Part shown: piece by piece, positions 8,638 through 17,175 of the stretch
Numbering within the stretch: position 1 is the stretch's first letter
How the letters are laid out: each line of letters opens with the position of its first letter
Assembly (NCBI RefSeq): GCF_003367195.1
Contig: NZ_QRGO01000001.1
Coordinates: forward strand, 1,660,501 to 1,724,500
Reading direction: 5' to 3'
Length of the DNA stretch: 64,000 bases
Origin: Undibacter mobilis
GTDB taxonomy: Bacteria > Pseudomonadota > Alphaproteobacteria > Rhizobiales > Xanthobacteraceae
Program-made: the position numbers and the translations under genes
Notes under the pieces: model-generated
The model's database searches: none
Told to the model about the DNA's origin: nothing
Seen by the model: the letters and a program-made list of their open reading frames with translations, nothing else

Positions 8638-10283
8638 TAGTTCAGACGCGATTCCGCCATAACAACTGTTTCACTGCGCATATATGGCACAGCCGGCGGG
8701 CTTTTGCACGCGGCTTCGGCCGCGATGCGCCGGTCGATCTCGCCGATCACCTGGCGCGAGAAGGGTCCAAGATGCGCGTACATCGCCATCAGTGCGACGA
8801 TAGCTTGCAGGGCGGCCGGATTTGTCCGCGCGCATGTGATGAAAGTGTCCCAGAACCTGCTGCGTTCGCCGGGCATCGCATCGAGAATGCGGTTGAGGGT
8901 TTGCAGGGAGGCCAGGCGGCGGCGCCGATCGTCCTTGTCCATTTCCGGGCGCCCGCTTCGATCCAGCAATGTGGCGAGGCGGTCGAGACGGCGCGCATAG
9001 GCGGCAGGCTCGAATACGCGCTCGAGAATTCTCTTGTAGTCCGACAGGACGTCGCGCAGCGGCCGCATCGGCTCGAAATTGATGCCGAGTGAACATTGGT
9101 CGCCGGTGCGGTCTACGTCCATGACGTCATGGCCATCTTTCAGCCGGCCTTCCTTGGCGAGGCGGCGGGTCAGCTGCGTGTTCGGCAATGCGTAAAGCAG
9201 GCCGACCATGCTGACCGGGATCGCGCACTCCTCGATGAAGTCCGCCATGGCGTCTGCAATTGAACCTTTTTCGTTGTCGAAGCCGACGATGAAACCGGCG
9301 GTGACGAACAGGCCATAGCTGTAAAGCTTGTGGACATTCTCCGCCATGTTGCGGCGGGTGTTCTGCTTCTTGCTGGTCTGCCGCAGCGTCTCGGGATCGG
9401 GGCTCTCGATGCCGATGAACACGGCGAAGAAATTCGCCTGTTTCATCATGTCGAGCAGATCGTCGTCATCCGCCAGATTCATCGATGCTTCGGTCGAGAA
9501 TTCGAACGGATAATTGTGTGCCTGCTGCCAGGCCTTCAGCTCCGGCAGGAAACCCTTGATCGCCTTCTTGTTGCCGATCAGATTGTCGTCGACAAAGTCG
9601 ACATGGCCGCGGTAGCCGAGCGCGTAAAGCTGACTGAGCTCCGCCAGCATCTGCTCGTTGGCTTTGGTGCGCGGTTTGCGCCCGTACAGTTCAATGATGT
9701 CGCAGAATTCGCAGGTGAACGGACAGCCGCGCGAATACTGCACGCAGATATAGAGATAGTGGTTGAAATTGAGCAGATCGAAGCGCGGGATCGGCGTCCT
9801 GGTCACGTCCGCCGTGAACTTCTCCGCCTCGAAGATGCCGGCGCGCTCGCCGCGCTCCCAGGCCGCGACGAAGTCGTCGATGACGGTTTCCGCTTCGCCC
9901 AGAATCTGGAAGTCGGCCGTTTTGTAAAGATGCGGACTGGAGGTGACATCCGGGCCGCCGACGGCCACCGGTTTGCCGCTGGCTTGCGCGAATTTGATCA
10001 GATGCATGCAGTCCGGCTGCTGATTGAGCATGCCGCCGGTCATGACCAGATCGGCCCAAGCGATGTCGTCGGGGCTCAGGTCCTCTGTGTTCCGGTTGAT
10101 GAGCCTGAATTGCCAGTGCTGAGGCAGCAATGCGGCGACGGTGATCAGACCGAGCGGCGCGGCCGGATAGCGGGCGTCAAGAAGCTCGCAAGTGTCGGTA
10201 TAGTTCCAAAATGAATTTGGAACAAATTTGGGATAAACAAGCAGGACCTTGCACGAACGGATCGGGATTCGTTGCATCTCCAT
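8637..10283 (-). CDS. B12-binding domain radical SAM protein (HpnP-like, DUF4070)
   Basis: About 548 residues: an N-terminal cobalamin-binding region (MTGGMLNQQPD, VAVGGPDVTSSPHLYK), a radical-SAM core with the 4Fe-4S motif CPFTCEFC preceded by YSRG, and a C-terminal DUF4070 region. The layout and motifs such as ARYPAAPLGLITVAALLP and FVDDNLIGNKKAIKGFLP closely resemble HpnP, the hopanoid C-2 methylase of Rhodopseudomonas, but paralogues of unknown substrate exist. No hopanoid genes are adjacent. The start is uncertain: GTG at 10298, ATG at 10283 or ATG at 10277. Confidence 0.75.
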   Translation of the reverse strand: MEMQRIPIRSCKVLLVYPKFVPNSFWNYTDTCELLDARYPAAPLGLITVAALLPQHWQFRLINRNTEDLSPDDIAWADLVMTGGMLNQQPDCMHLIKFAQASGKPVAVGGPDVTSSPHLYKTADFQILGEAETVIDDFVAAWERGERAGIFEAEKFTADVTRTPIPRFDLLNFNHYLYICVQYSRGCPFTCEFCDIIELYGRKPRTKANEQMLAELSQLYALGYRGHVDFVDDNLIGNKKAIKGFLPELKAWQQAHNYPFEFSTEASMNLADDDDLLDMMKQANFFAVFIGIESPDPETLRQTSKKQNTRRNMAENVHKLYSYGLFVTAGFIVGFDNEKGSIADAMADFIEECAIPVSMVGLLYALPNTQLTRRLAKEGRLKDGHDVMDVDRTGDQCSLGINFEPMRPLRDVLSDYKRILERVFEPAAYARRLDRLATLLDRSGRPEMDKDDRRRRLASLQTLNRILDAMPGERSRFWDTFITCARTNPAALQAIVALMAMYAHLGPFSRQVIGEIDRRIAAEAACKSPPAVPYMRSETVVMAESRLN

Positions 10284-10397
10284 AGTGCCATATCGCACGA
10301 ATGTTCGCGCTGGCTCAAGGAAAATGGGCGCAAGGCGATATAACGATCAGCGTGATCGGCAGTATTGTTTGTTATTTCGGAACGAATTCCCGTGGAA

Positions 10398-11393
10398 CTA
10401 GGGTTCCTTGAAGCGGACCGTCGCCGCCGGCTCTTTTGTCAGATCCACTTCGGCGTAATTGGCTGAATTGAGCCCGCGCGCGGCGCAATCCTTGTTATCG
10501 GCGAGTTCAAAGCGGCCGTCGCGGGTACACAGCGCCACGTCGCCGCCCCAGGCCAGCGGCACGCCGTTCTTCTTCAAGGCCGCGCCTTTGTCGTCCACCG
10601 CCTCGGCATAGCTGTAGAGTTTCTTCTGGTCGCCGCGCATCTCCGGCCGCACGCACTGGCCGGATTCGACGCGGTACCAGCCGCGCGTGACGATCGCGCC
10701 GGCCTCAAGGGTGCCGATCGCCGCCATCACCGGATAGGTCGTGTCATTGCACCAGGTGAAGCCGTGGCCTTCCGGGTTTTGCGCGGCGGCGAGCAGCGTC
10801 GCGAAGAAGTCGGCGCCGTTCGCGGCGTCCGCCGGCAGTTTGCGGTCGGCCAGGAACTTGGCGATTGCGGCTTGCGTCTTGCCGCCCTGGATGCCGTCGA
10901 TCGGGTTGGCGTCATAGCCGGCGATCACCAGCAGCCGCTGGATGCCGGCCAGGCGCGCCTGGGCGTCGTCGTAATCGGCTTCCTCGGCGAGGTTGATCAC
11001 CGGACCTTTGGGCGAGTCGGACGGCCGCGACGCGGTGAAGCGCACCTGCTGGCTGATCGGACAGCCGCGGCCGTCGGCGATCTGGAACGTGCTCTCGCGC
11101 ACGCAGAAATCGGCATTGCCGCTGCGCGGCAGCGGCGAGGAGCCGTATACCGCCGGCGTGCGCGCGTGGATGTAGCTCATGTCGGCGTCATAGGCGCCGT
11201 CGAGCACCTGCTTGCACTGGCCGGGGTCGATGGCGAACCAGCCGCGCGTTTCCACCATGGCGCGGCGCTCGAGTCCGAGCGCGACGTCCATGCGGTAGCT
11301 GGTGCGGTTGCACAATGTGAGTTCGGCGCGCGCCGCGGTCACGGTGAAAACCGCGGCGGCGGCGAGGAACCCGGCGATGAGGCGGCGAATCAT
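10398..11393 (-). CDS. DUF1036 secreted protein
   Basis: This 331-residue protein has a signal peptide (MIRRLIAGFLAAAAVFTVTA, then ARA) and two related DUF1036-type modules. Each begins with a conserved Cys-Asn pair followed by a 'TRGW' and 'GQC' block: LCNRTSYRMDVALG/TRGWFAIDPGQC and WCNDTTYPVMAAIG/TRGWYRVESGQC. Between them is a stretch resembling a peptidoglycan-binding helix bundle (LLVIAGYDANPIDGIQGGKT). It is probably periplasmic; its function is unknown. It lies 36 bases downstream of argB and may be in that transcript. Confidence 0.75.
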   Translation of the reverse strand: MIRRLIAGFLAAAAVFTVTAARAELTLCNRTSYRMDVALGLERRAMVETRGWFAIDPGQCKQVLDGAYDADMSYIHARTPAVYGSSPLPRSGNADFCVRESTFQIADGRGCPISQQVRFTASRPSDSPKGPVINLAEEADYDDAQARLAGIQRLLVIAGYDANPIDGIQGGKTQAAIAKFLADRKLPADAANGADFFATLLAAAQNPEGHGFTWCNDTTYPVMAAIGTLEAGAIVTRGWYRVESGQCVRPEMRGDQKKLYSYAEAVDDKGAALKKNGVPLAWGGDVALCTRDGRFELADNKDCAARGLNSANYAEVDLTKEPAATVRFKEP

Positions 11394-11429
11394 GGGCGCA
11401 TGCTAATGCGCCCGCCGCGCCGCCCCAAT

Positions 11430-12326
11430 CTACTTGTGCATCAGCGTGCCGATGCCGTGGTCGGTCATCAGTTCCAGAAGCACCGCGTGCGGCACCTTGC
11501 CGTCCATGATGACGACACCCTCGACGCCCTTTTCGAGCGCGTAGATGCAGGTCTCGACCTTGGGGATCATGCCGCCGGAAATGGTGCCGTCGGCGATCAG
11601 CTTGCGTGCATCGGCGATCGACAGCTCCGGGATCAGCTTCTTCGACTTGTCGAGCACGCCCGGCACGTCGGTCAGCAGCAAGAGGCGCTTGGCCTTGAGC
11701 GCGCCGGCAATGGCGCCAGCGAAGGTGTCGGCATTGACGTTGAAAGTGCCGCCATTGGCCGAGGTGGCGACCGGCGCCAGCACCGGGATCATCTCCTTGC
11801 CGAGAATGGCGTTGAGCACGAACAGGTCGACTGTGTCGGGCTCGCCGACGAAGCCGAGGTCCACGATCTTCTCGATATTGGAATCCGGATCGACCACGGT
11901 GCGCGTGACCTTCCGCGCCTTCACCATGTTGCCGTCCTTGCCGGACAGACCGACGGCCTTGCCGCCGGCGTCGTTGATGTAGCCGACGATCTCCTTGTTG
12001 ATCGAGCCGGCCAGCACCATTTCGACGATCTCGATGGTGGCGGCGTCGGTGATGCGCAGGCCGGCGGCGAATTCGGATTTGATGCCGAGCTTCTTCAGCA
12101 TGGCCGCGATCTGCGGCCCGCCGCCATGCACGACCACCGGATTGATGGCGGCCTGCTCCAGCAGCACGATGTCGCGGGCGAAGTCGCGCGCATTCTGTTC
12201 GTCGCCCATGGCGTGGCCGCCATATTTCACGACGATGATTTCCTCGTCGTAGCGCTGCATGTGCGGCAGCGCCTCGGAGAGAATGCGGGCTTGTTCCTGC
12301 GGATCGATTTTCGGGGTTTGGCTCAT
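11430..12326 (-). CDS. argB: Acetylglutamate kinase
   Basis: ArgB phosphorylates N-acetylglutamate in arginine synthesis. The 298-residue amino-acid kinase fold shows VVKYGGHAM near residue 30, the glycine-rich VVHGGGPQI, and the C-terminal substrate/ATP segment [21 protein letters not shown]. Start: the frame stays open upstream to 12527, but the ATG at 12326 gives the family-typical N-terminus. The position downstream of engB is conserved in Hyphomicrobiales. Confidence 0.97.
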   Translation of the reverse strand: MSQTPKIDPQEQARILSEALPHMQRYDEEIIVVKYGGHAMGDEQNARDFARDIVLLEQAAINPVVVHGGGPQIAAMLKKLGIKSEFAAGLRITDAATIEIVEMVLAGSINKEIVGYINDAGGKAVGLSGKDGNMVKARKVTRTVVDPDSNIEKIVDLGFVGEPDTVDLFVLNAILGKEMIPVLAPVATSANGGTFNVNADTFAGAIAGALKAKRLLLLTDVPGVLDKSKKLIPELSIADARKLIADGTISGGMIPKVETCIYALEKGVEGVVIMDGKVPHAVLLELMTDHGIGTLMHK

Positions 12327-12480
12327 CGCCGAGACCTTGCTGCGTAGGAGCGCTTCCAGGCGAAGTGGGATACCGGTTCGCCGTCCGGAAGCGCGGCCAG
12401 ATGAAGAGTGAGGCCGTTTTAGCGGCGGGCAAGCAGCGCGGCAATGGCCCAAGCGCGGTTGAGCGCAGCGAAACAGCCAT

Positions 12481-12840
12481 CTAGCGGCGCAACAGCGCCG
12501 CAACAGCAAGTGCGAGCCACGCGACAATCATGATCGTGCCGCCGGTCGGCGCGGCAAAGGGAAACAGCCGGTGCCCGGCGAAGGCGCGCAGCGCCAGATC
12601 GCCGGCGAACAGCGCGGCGCCGATGACGAAGCCGGCGGTCGCCGCCTGTCCGAGCGGGCGCAATGTCAGCCCGTTCCGTGTCGCCACCGTGACGGCGATC
12701 ACCGCGCAGGCGTGGATCAGCAGCAGATAGGCGGCGCTGTCGAGTCCCATGCCGGTTTTGGCGCCATGCGCCCCGGCCGCGGCCAGCACGACGCCGGCGG
12801 CGCCCATCAGGCCGGCCAGGATGATGAAAAGGGTGTCCAT
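12481..12840 (-). CDS. DUF423 family membrane protein
   Basis: A 119-residue protein with four hydrophobic segments and family-typical motifs: [16 protein letters not shown] at the N-terminus, then [15 protein letters not shown] and [21 protein letters not shown]423 proteins are small inner-membrane proteins of unknown function. It is on the same strand as engB and argB, and a hairpin repeat separates it from engB. Confidence 0.85.
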   Translation of the reverse strand: MDTLFIILAGLMGAAGVVLAAAGAHGAKTGMGLDSAAYLLLIHACAVIAVTVATRNGLTLRPLGQAATAGFVIGAALFAGDLALRAFAGHRLFPFAAPTGGTIMIVAWLALAVAALLRR

Positions 12841-12867
12841 GGTTTTCCTGTCTCCGGTGGTTGCCCC

Positions 12868-12908
12868 ACTCTCCGTTCATCCCCGCTTTCGCGGGGACGA
12901 GCGGAGTG
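12868..12908. repeat. Dispersed hairpin repeat, copy 3
   Basis: CACTCTCCGTTCATCCCCGC, loop TTTC, then GCGGGGACGAGCGGAGTG: the third member of the hairpin family seen at 5721 and 7866. It lies between engB and the DUF423 gene and may terminate or stabilise the engB transcript. Confidence 0.65.
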
Positions 12909-12926
12909 TAAATTCCAGCCCTGCGA

Positions 12927-13577
12927 CTACCCTTTCCGCTCCGCCAGCAATCTTGCCACCGCCGCGCGCATTTCGGTGATGCCGGTGTTGGTCTCGCTCG
13001 AGGTGGCCAGCACGGTCGGGAAGGCGGAGGGATATTTCGCCATGCCGGCCTCTACCTCGGCAATGCGCCCCGGCAGGTCGGCGGCCTTGACCGCGTCGGT
13101 CTTGGTCAGCACCACCTGATAGCTCACCGCGGCGTTGCCCAGCACCTTGAAGGTCGGCACGTCGGTGTCCTTGAGGCCGTGGCGCGCGTCGATCAGCACA
13201 TAGACGCGGGCGAGGTTGGCGCGGCCGAGCAGATAGCGCTCGATCAGGTTGGTCCACTGCGCGATCTTGGATTTCGCCGCCGCGGCATAGCCATAGCCCG
13301 GCATGTCGACCAGGGTCAGTTCGCCGCCGCCGTTGAAGAAAATCAGCTCCTGCGTGCGCCCCGGCGTGCGCGAGGTGCGCGCCAGCGCCTTGCGGTTGGC
13401 GAGCGCGTTGATCAGGCTCGATTTGCCGACATTGGAGCGCCCGGCAAAGGCGATCTCGATGCCGCGCATCTTCGGCAGAGACTCGACCGTCGAGGCCGCG
13501 GCGGCAAATTGCCAGTCCACGTTGAACAGCTTGCGGCCGGTGTCGATCTCGTTGCGGGTGAAGTCTGAAGCGGTCAT
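12927..13577 (-). CDS. engB: Ribosome biogenesis GTP-binding protein EngB/YsxC (YihA)
   Basis: This is an essential-type GTPase that assists 50S subunit assembly. It is about 216 residues with G1 GRSNVGKSSLI, G3 DMPGYG and G4 TKTD motifs in the correct order. An ATG at 13595 would add six residues but lies in the edge of an intergenic repeat; the ATG at 13577 has GAGAAAG upstream and is preferred. It belongs to the conserved rpmH-rnpA-yidC-engB-argB order. Confidence 0.95.
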   Translation of the reverse strand: MTASDFTRNEIDTGRKLFNVDWQFAAAASTVESLPKMRGIEIAFAGRSNVGKSSLINALANRKALARTSRTPGRTQELIFFNGGGELTLVDMPGYGYAAAAKSKIAQWTNLIERYLLGRANLARVYVLIDARHGLKDTDVPTFKVLGNAAVSYQVVLTKTDAVKAADLPGRIAEVEAGMAKYPSAFPTVLATSSETNTGITEMRAAVARLLAERKG

Positions 13578-13588
13578 GGTTTCTTTCT

Positions 13589-13721
13589 CGGTCATTCCGG
13601 GGCACGCGCCACAAGCACGTTTACGCGCGCCCTTGACGCGTTATGGCGCGTGAATCCGGAATCCGGATGCGCATGAGGATCTGTCTTGATTCCGGGTTGG
13701 GCCTGACGGCCACCCCGGAAT
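13589..13721. repeat. Intergenic repeat region with 'ATTCCGGG' inverted repeat
   Basis: The roughly 350-base gap between engB and the small secreted-protein gene contains repeated short motifs: CATTCCGGGGCACGCG at 13592, a GCGCGTGAATCCGGAATCCG stretch, and an inverted pair ATTCCGGG (13689-13696) and CCCGGAAT (13714-13721) that can form a hairpin. Such elements are common between genes in Bradyrhizobium-like genomes. I see no further gene in the gap. Confidence 0.5.
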
Positions 13722-13923
13722 GACGGCTTTACCTCATGGGCCGCGCCTCTACCACGTTTCCGCGGGCTTGGCTTGCTTCGTGCCCCGCACCTTGGACCTC
13801 GCCCAGCACCGCGATCTCCCGGGCCCGTCCGCTACGGGAGAGGGCCGTATCCTGCCCATGGCGCGATCAAGGAAAATAATCTCCACTCTGCCCGCAGTGC
13901 CTTTTCGTGTTATCCTTTTTGCC

Positions 13924-14208
13924 ATGCACAGGCTTGGACCATCCGCCGCCGTCGTGCTGGTCGCAGCGCTTGATGCGTTATGGGCGACCGCTGCCGCCGA
14001 CTGCACCTGTCGCGCGCAAGGCCGCCAATTCGAGCAAGGTCAGACCGCCTGCCTGGCGACACCGAAGGGCCTGCGCTTGGCGACCTGCGGCATGGTGCTC
14101 AACAATTCCTCCTGGGCATTTTCGGAAGCGCCCTGCACGGTGTCGGACCTCTCGAAGCCGGGCCCGGCGCCGGCGCGGCAAGCAGTCGTCCTCATCTCTC
14201 CCCACTGA
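13924..14208 (+). CDS. Small secreted cysteine-containing hypothetical protein
   Basis: Ninety-four residues: an N-terminal hydrophobic signal-like segment (LGPSAAVVLVAALDALWATA) followed by a mature part starting ADCTCRAQGRQFEQGQTAC. It has five cysteines that could form disulphides. I do not recognise a named domain, although short secreted proteins of this style are common in Bradyrhizobium relatives. A longer reading from 13720 exists, but the ATG at 13924 gives a signal peptide. It runs convergent to yidC and shares a terminator. Confidence 0.5.
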   Translation: MHRLGPSAAVVLVAALDALWATAAADCTCRAQGRQFEQGQTACLATPKGLRLATCGMVLNNSSWAFSEAPCTVSDLSKPGPAPARQAVVLISPH

Positions 14209-14264
14209 TGGATTGGCGAGCTTCATCGTCTCGCGCGATCCTCCGCACCGCATCCCCAAAACAA

Positions 14265-14290
14265 AAAGGCCGGGCTTTCGCCCGGCCTTT
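14265..14290. terminator. Bidirectional rho-independent terminator
   Basis: A perfect 11-bp stem (AAAGGCCGGGC / GCCCGGCCTTT) with a TTTC loop, flanked by A and T runs. It lies between the convergent stops of the small secreted-protein gene and yidC and fits termination on both strands. Confidence 0.9.
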
Positions 14291-14325
14291 CGTTTCTTCC
14301 AGCGCTAGCTTCGCTTTTCGCGCCG

Positions 14326-16167
14326 CTACGCTTCCTTTTTCTTCTTCGCGAACGTGCCCTTGATGTTGTCGAACAGTTCGATCTTGGCGCCGTTCTTTTT
14401 CATGATGTAGGCCTGCTGCGCCACCGACAGCGTGTTGTTCCAGGCCCAGTAGATCACGAGGCCGGCCGGGAAGCTCGCCAGCATGAAGGTGAAGATCAGC
14501 GGCATCCAGTTGAAGATCATCGCCTGCGTCGGGTCCGGTGGCGTCGGGTTCAGCTTCATCTGCACCCACATCGTGATGCCCATGATGATCGCCCAGATGC
14601 CGAGATGCAGGAACGGCCCCAGCACCGGAATATGCGTCGGGTCGTAAGGGATCAGCCCGAACAGCGTGAACAGGTTGGTCGGGTCCGGCGCCGAGAGGTC
14701 CTTGATCCAGCCGAAGAACGGCGCGTGCCGCATTTCGATGGTGACGAACAGCACCTTGTACAGCGAGAAGAACACCGGGATCTGGATGAGGATCGGCAGA
14801 CAGCCGGCCAGCGGGTTGATCTTCTCTTTCTTGTACAGCTCCATCAGCTCTTGCTGCTGCTTGGCCTTGTCGTCCTTGTAGCGCTCGCGCAGCTGCGTCA
14901 TCTGCGGCTGCACCGCTTTCATCTTCGCCATCGAGGCATAGGACTTCGAGGCCAGCGGGAAGAAGATGCCCTTGATCAGCAGCGTCACGATGAGAATGGC
15001 GACGCCGAAATTGCCGACGAGGTGGAACAGCCAGTCGATGACGAGGAACAGCGGCTTGGTGATGAAGTAGAACCAGCCCCAGTCGATGAGGCGGTCGAAG
15101 CGGTCGAGCTTGAGGCTTTCCTCATAGGCATTGACGACGCGCACTTCCTTGGCGCCGGCGAACAGGCGGGCCTGCGCCGTGCCGGTGGCGCCGGGCGCGA
15201 TGGTCTGCGCGTCCAGCACGTAGTCGGACTGATAGGTCTTGATGTTGCCCAGCATGCCGCCGGAGAAGCGCGCCTTCAGAAGGTTCGTGCTCGGGTCAGG
15301 CACCAGCGCCGCGGCGAAGTACTTGTCGGTGAAGCCGAGCCAGCCTTTGGTGCCGGCGTAGGAAAATTCCTTCTTCTCCTCGAGATCCTTGTAGCTCTTC
15401 TCGATGAGGCCATTGTCGCCGAGCACGCCGACCGGGCCTTCGTGCAGGATGTAGAAGCCGGCGGTGTGCGGCGTGTTGTGGCGCGAGATCAGCGCATAGG
15501 GGAAGAGGGTGACCGGCTTGTCGGTCTTGTTGATCACTTCGTCCTTGGCGGTGAACAGATACTTGTTGTCGACCGAGAAGGTGCGGCGGAATTCGAGGCC
15601 GGCGCCGTTGTCGTAAGTGAGCGTGACCGGCGTGCCGACGTCGAGCTTGCCGGAGCCGGCCTGCGTCCACACCGTGTTGCCGTCCGGCACCTTGATGTCG
15701 GGCGTCGAGGGGCTCCAGCCGAATTCGGCGTAGAACGGCTCGGGCGCGCCCGACGGCGACAGCAGGATGACCGGCGGCGATTTCGGGTCGACGGTCTCGC
15801 GGAATTTCAGCAGCGCCAGGTCGTCGATGCGGCCGCCCTTGAGCGAGATCGAGCCCTGGAGGTCGGCGGTGGCGATGGCGACGCGCGGGTTGGCGGCAAT
15901 CGCGGCGGCGCGGTTGGCGGCGATGGTGGCCGGGGCCGCCGGCTGCGCGCCGGGCACCGGCGGGGCGCCGGGGGTGGTGGGGGCGGCGGCGCCAGGCGCC
16001 GGGGTGACGCCCGGTTGCGCGGGCGCCGGGGCGGGCTGGCTCTGCTGCTGGGCCTGCAAGGCGGCCTTCTGCTTCTCGGCCTGCGGCACGGCATAGAAAT
16101 ACTGCCACGCAATCAGCACCAGGGCCGACAGCACGATGGCGATGATGGTGTTCTTGTTATCGGTCAT
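14326..16167 (-). CDS. yidC: Membrane protein insertase YidC
   Basis: YidC inserts and folds inner-membrane proteins alone or with SecYEG. At 613 residues it has the Gram-negative layout: N-terminal transmembrane helix (about 6-22), a Pro/Ala/Gln-rich linker, a large periplasmic beta domain, and from about residue 385 the conserved 60K-IMP core with five membrane segments (MAKMKAVQPQMTQLRERYKD, NPLAGCLPILIQIPVFFSLY). It follows rnpA by 12 bases in the conserved rpmH-rnpA-yidC cluster. A strong terminator lies 36 bases beyond its stop. Confidence 0.97.
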   Translation of the reverse strand: MTDNKNTIIAIVLSALVLIAWQYFYAVPQAEKQKAALQAQQQSQPAPAPAQPGVTPAPGAAAPTTPGAPPVPGAQPAAPATIAANRAAAIAANPRVAIATADLQGSISLKGGRIDDLALLKFRETVDPKSPPVILLSPSGAPEPFYAEFGWSPSTPDIKVPDGNTVWTQAGSGKLDVGTPVTLTYDNGAGLEFRRTFSVDNKYLFTAKDEVINKTDKPVTLFPYALISRHNTPHTAGFYILHEGPVGVLGDNGLIEKSYKDLEEKKEFSYAGTKGWLGFTDKYFAAALVPDPSTNLLKARFSGGMLGNIKTYQSDYVLDAQTIAPGATGTAQARLFAGAKEVRVVNAYEESLKLDRFDRLIDWGWFYFITKPLFLVIDWLFHLVGNFGVAILIVTLLIKGIFFPLASKSYASMAKMKAVQPQMTQLRERYKDDKAKQQQELMELYKKEKINPLAGCLPILIQIPVFFSLYKVLFVTIEMRHAPFFGWIKDLSAPDPTNLFTLFGLIPYDPTHIPVLGPFLHLGIWAIIMGITMWVQMKLNPTPPDPTQAMIFNWMPLIFTFMLASFPAGLVIYWAWNNTLSVAQQAYIMKKNGAKIELFDNIKGTFAKKKKEA

Positions 16168-16179
16168 CCGGATTCCGTC

Positions 16180-16641
16180 TCAGGCTTTTGTGCCGCTGTT
16201 GTCTCGCGCGCCCCGCGATTCTCGCGTTCCGTCTTGTCGTGTGCCGTCTTGTCGTAGGCCGTCATGGGCACGCCGCAGGGCTCGTTCGAAGTCCTGCGTC
16301 ATGCGATCGAAGGGCTGGCTGAGGGCCGCTTGCCGTCCGACTAGCACATAATCGTAGCCGCCGTGCATGCGGCCCTCGCCGAAAAGCCGGACTATTTCGC
16401 GCAGGCGGCGGCGCACCCGGTTGCGCTCGACGGCATTGCCGACCTTGCGGGATACGGTGAAGCCGACCCGGGCCGGGCCGGGCGCGGCGGGCGCTTGGTC
16501 AGTGCCGGGTTTGGGGTGTGCGCCGGGCTTTGGGTCCGCGTCCGGGGTGCGCTTACGGAACTGCAGCACAAAACCGGCGGCCGGAACCCGGGTCCCGGTC
16601 GCCGTTTTCAGAAAGTCCGCCCGTTGCTTCAATCTTTCCAT
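16180..16641 (-). CDS. rnpA: Ribonuclease P protein component
   Basis: RnpA is the protein subunit of RNase P, which matures tRNA 5' ends. The RNA-binding motif GNAVERNRVRRRLREIVRLF is intact. At 153 residues it is longer than usual because of a Pro/Ala-rich insertion after residue 28 and an extra charged tail containing a short repeated RQDGT element. It lies between rpmH and yidC on the same strand. Confidence 0.93.
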   Translation of the reverse strand: MERLKQRADFLKTATGTRVPAAGFVLQFRKRTPDADPKPGAHPKPGTDQAPAAPGPARVGFTVSRKVGNAVERNRVRRRLREIVRLFGEGRMHGGYDYVLVGRQAALSQPFDRMTQDFERALRRAHDGLRQDGTRQDGTRESRGARDNSGTKA

Positions 16642-16675
16642 TCAAAGCAGCGTTGCGGCGATAAAAACCGCTGTT

Positions 16676-16810
16676 TTAGGCGCTGAGCCGCTTGCGTCCG
16701 CGGGCGCGGCGCGCCTGGACCACCTTGCGTCCGCCGGTGGTTGCCATGCGCGCGCGGAAACCGTGACGGCGCTTGCGCACAAGCTTGCTCGGTTGGTAGG
16801 TCCGCTTCAC
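16676..16810 (-). CDS. rpmH: 50S ribosomal protein L34
   Basis: A 44-residue L34 read from the minus strand: it begins [18 protein letters not shown] and ends RGRKRLSA, the full-length family sequence. The start codon is GTG (CAC at 16808-16810) with GGAG eight bases upstream. L34 is part of the large ribosomal subunit. It is the first gene of the rpmH-rnpA-yidC cluster. Confidence 0.96.
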   Translation of the reverse strand: MKRTYQPSKLVRKRRHGFRARMATTGGRKVVQARRARGRKRLSA

Positions 16811-16955
16811 GATCAAATCTCCGCTGATGGCGCCGTGGGGACGGGGCCAAAACCCCGAAATCCGCCACTTCCCGGGTCATTCGATGGCCGGGTCCCGGTT
16901 CATCCTGACCCGGTCCCGGTGCAATTCATGACCGAGGGGCATATGTTGGGCCGGC

Positions 16956-16983
16956 TTATAAGGGACCCATCCCCCCCCGTCAA
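16956..16983 (-). promoter_or_regulatory. Likely sigma-70 promoter for the rpmH-rnpA-yidC cluster
   Basis: On the minus strand, TTGACG (16978-16983) and TTATAA (16956-16961) are spaced by 16 bases, close to the housekeeping consensus, about 150 bases upstream of the rpmH GTG. The rest of the 365-base gap (16811-17175) holds CCGGGTC/GACCCGG inverted and direct repeats around 16880-16920 and no recognisable gene. Confidence 0.5.
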
Positions 16984-17175
16984 TCCGAGCGATGGACGTC
17001 CAGTCGGGGTTTTTCGGTGGTCTGGAGAGTAGGATGTGGGGGCGGTATCGACTGGCCCATAGATTTGCCACCCTCAGTCGCCAAGGTGACCAATAGCAAG
17101 CCGAAAAGAGGAATAGCCGGCCGCGGCGGGTGTTTGATCTCCTCGTGGCAGCTTCCGCCCGCTAGAGTGATTGCC

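Noticed and set aside
14605..16257. A 550-codon open frame opposite yidC
   Set aside because: The translation is low-complexity (Arg, Glu, Gln, Gly-rich) and lies fully over yidC, so it is a shadow.
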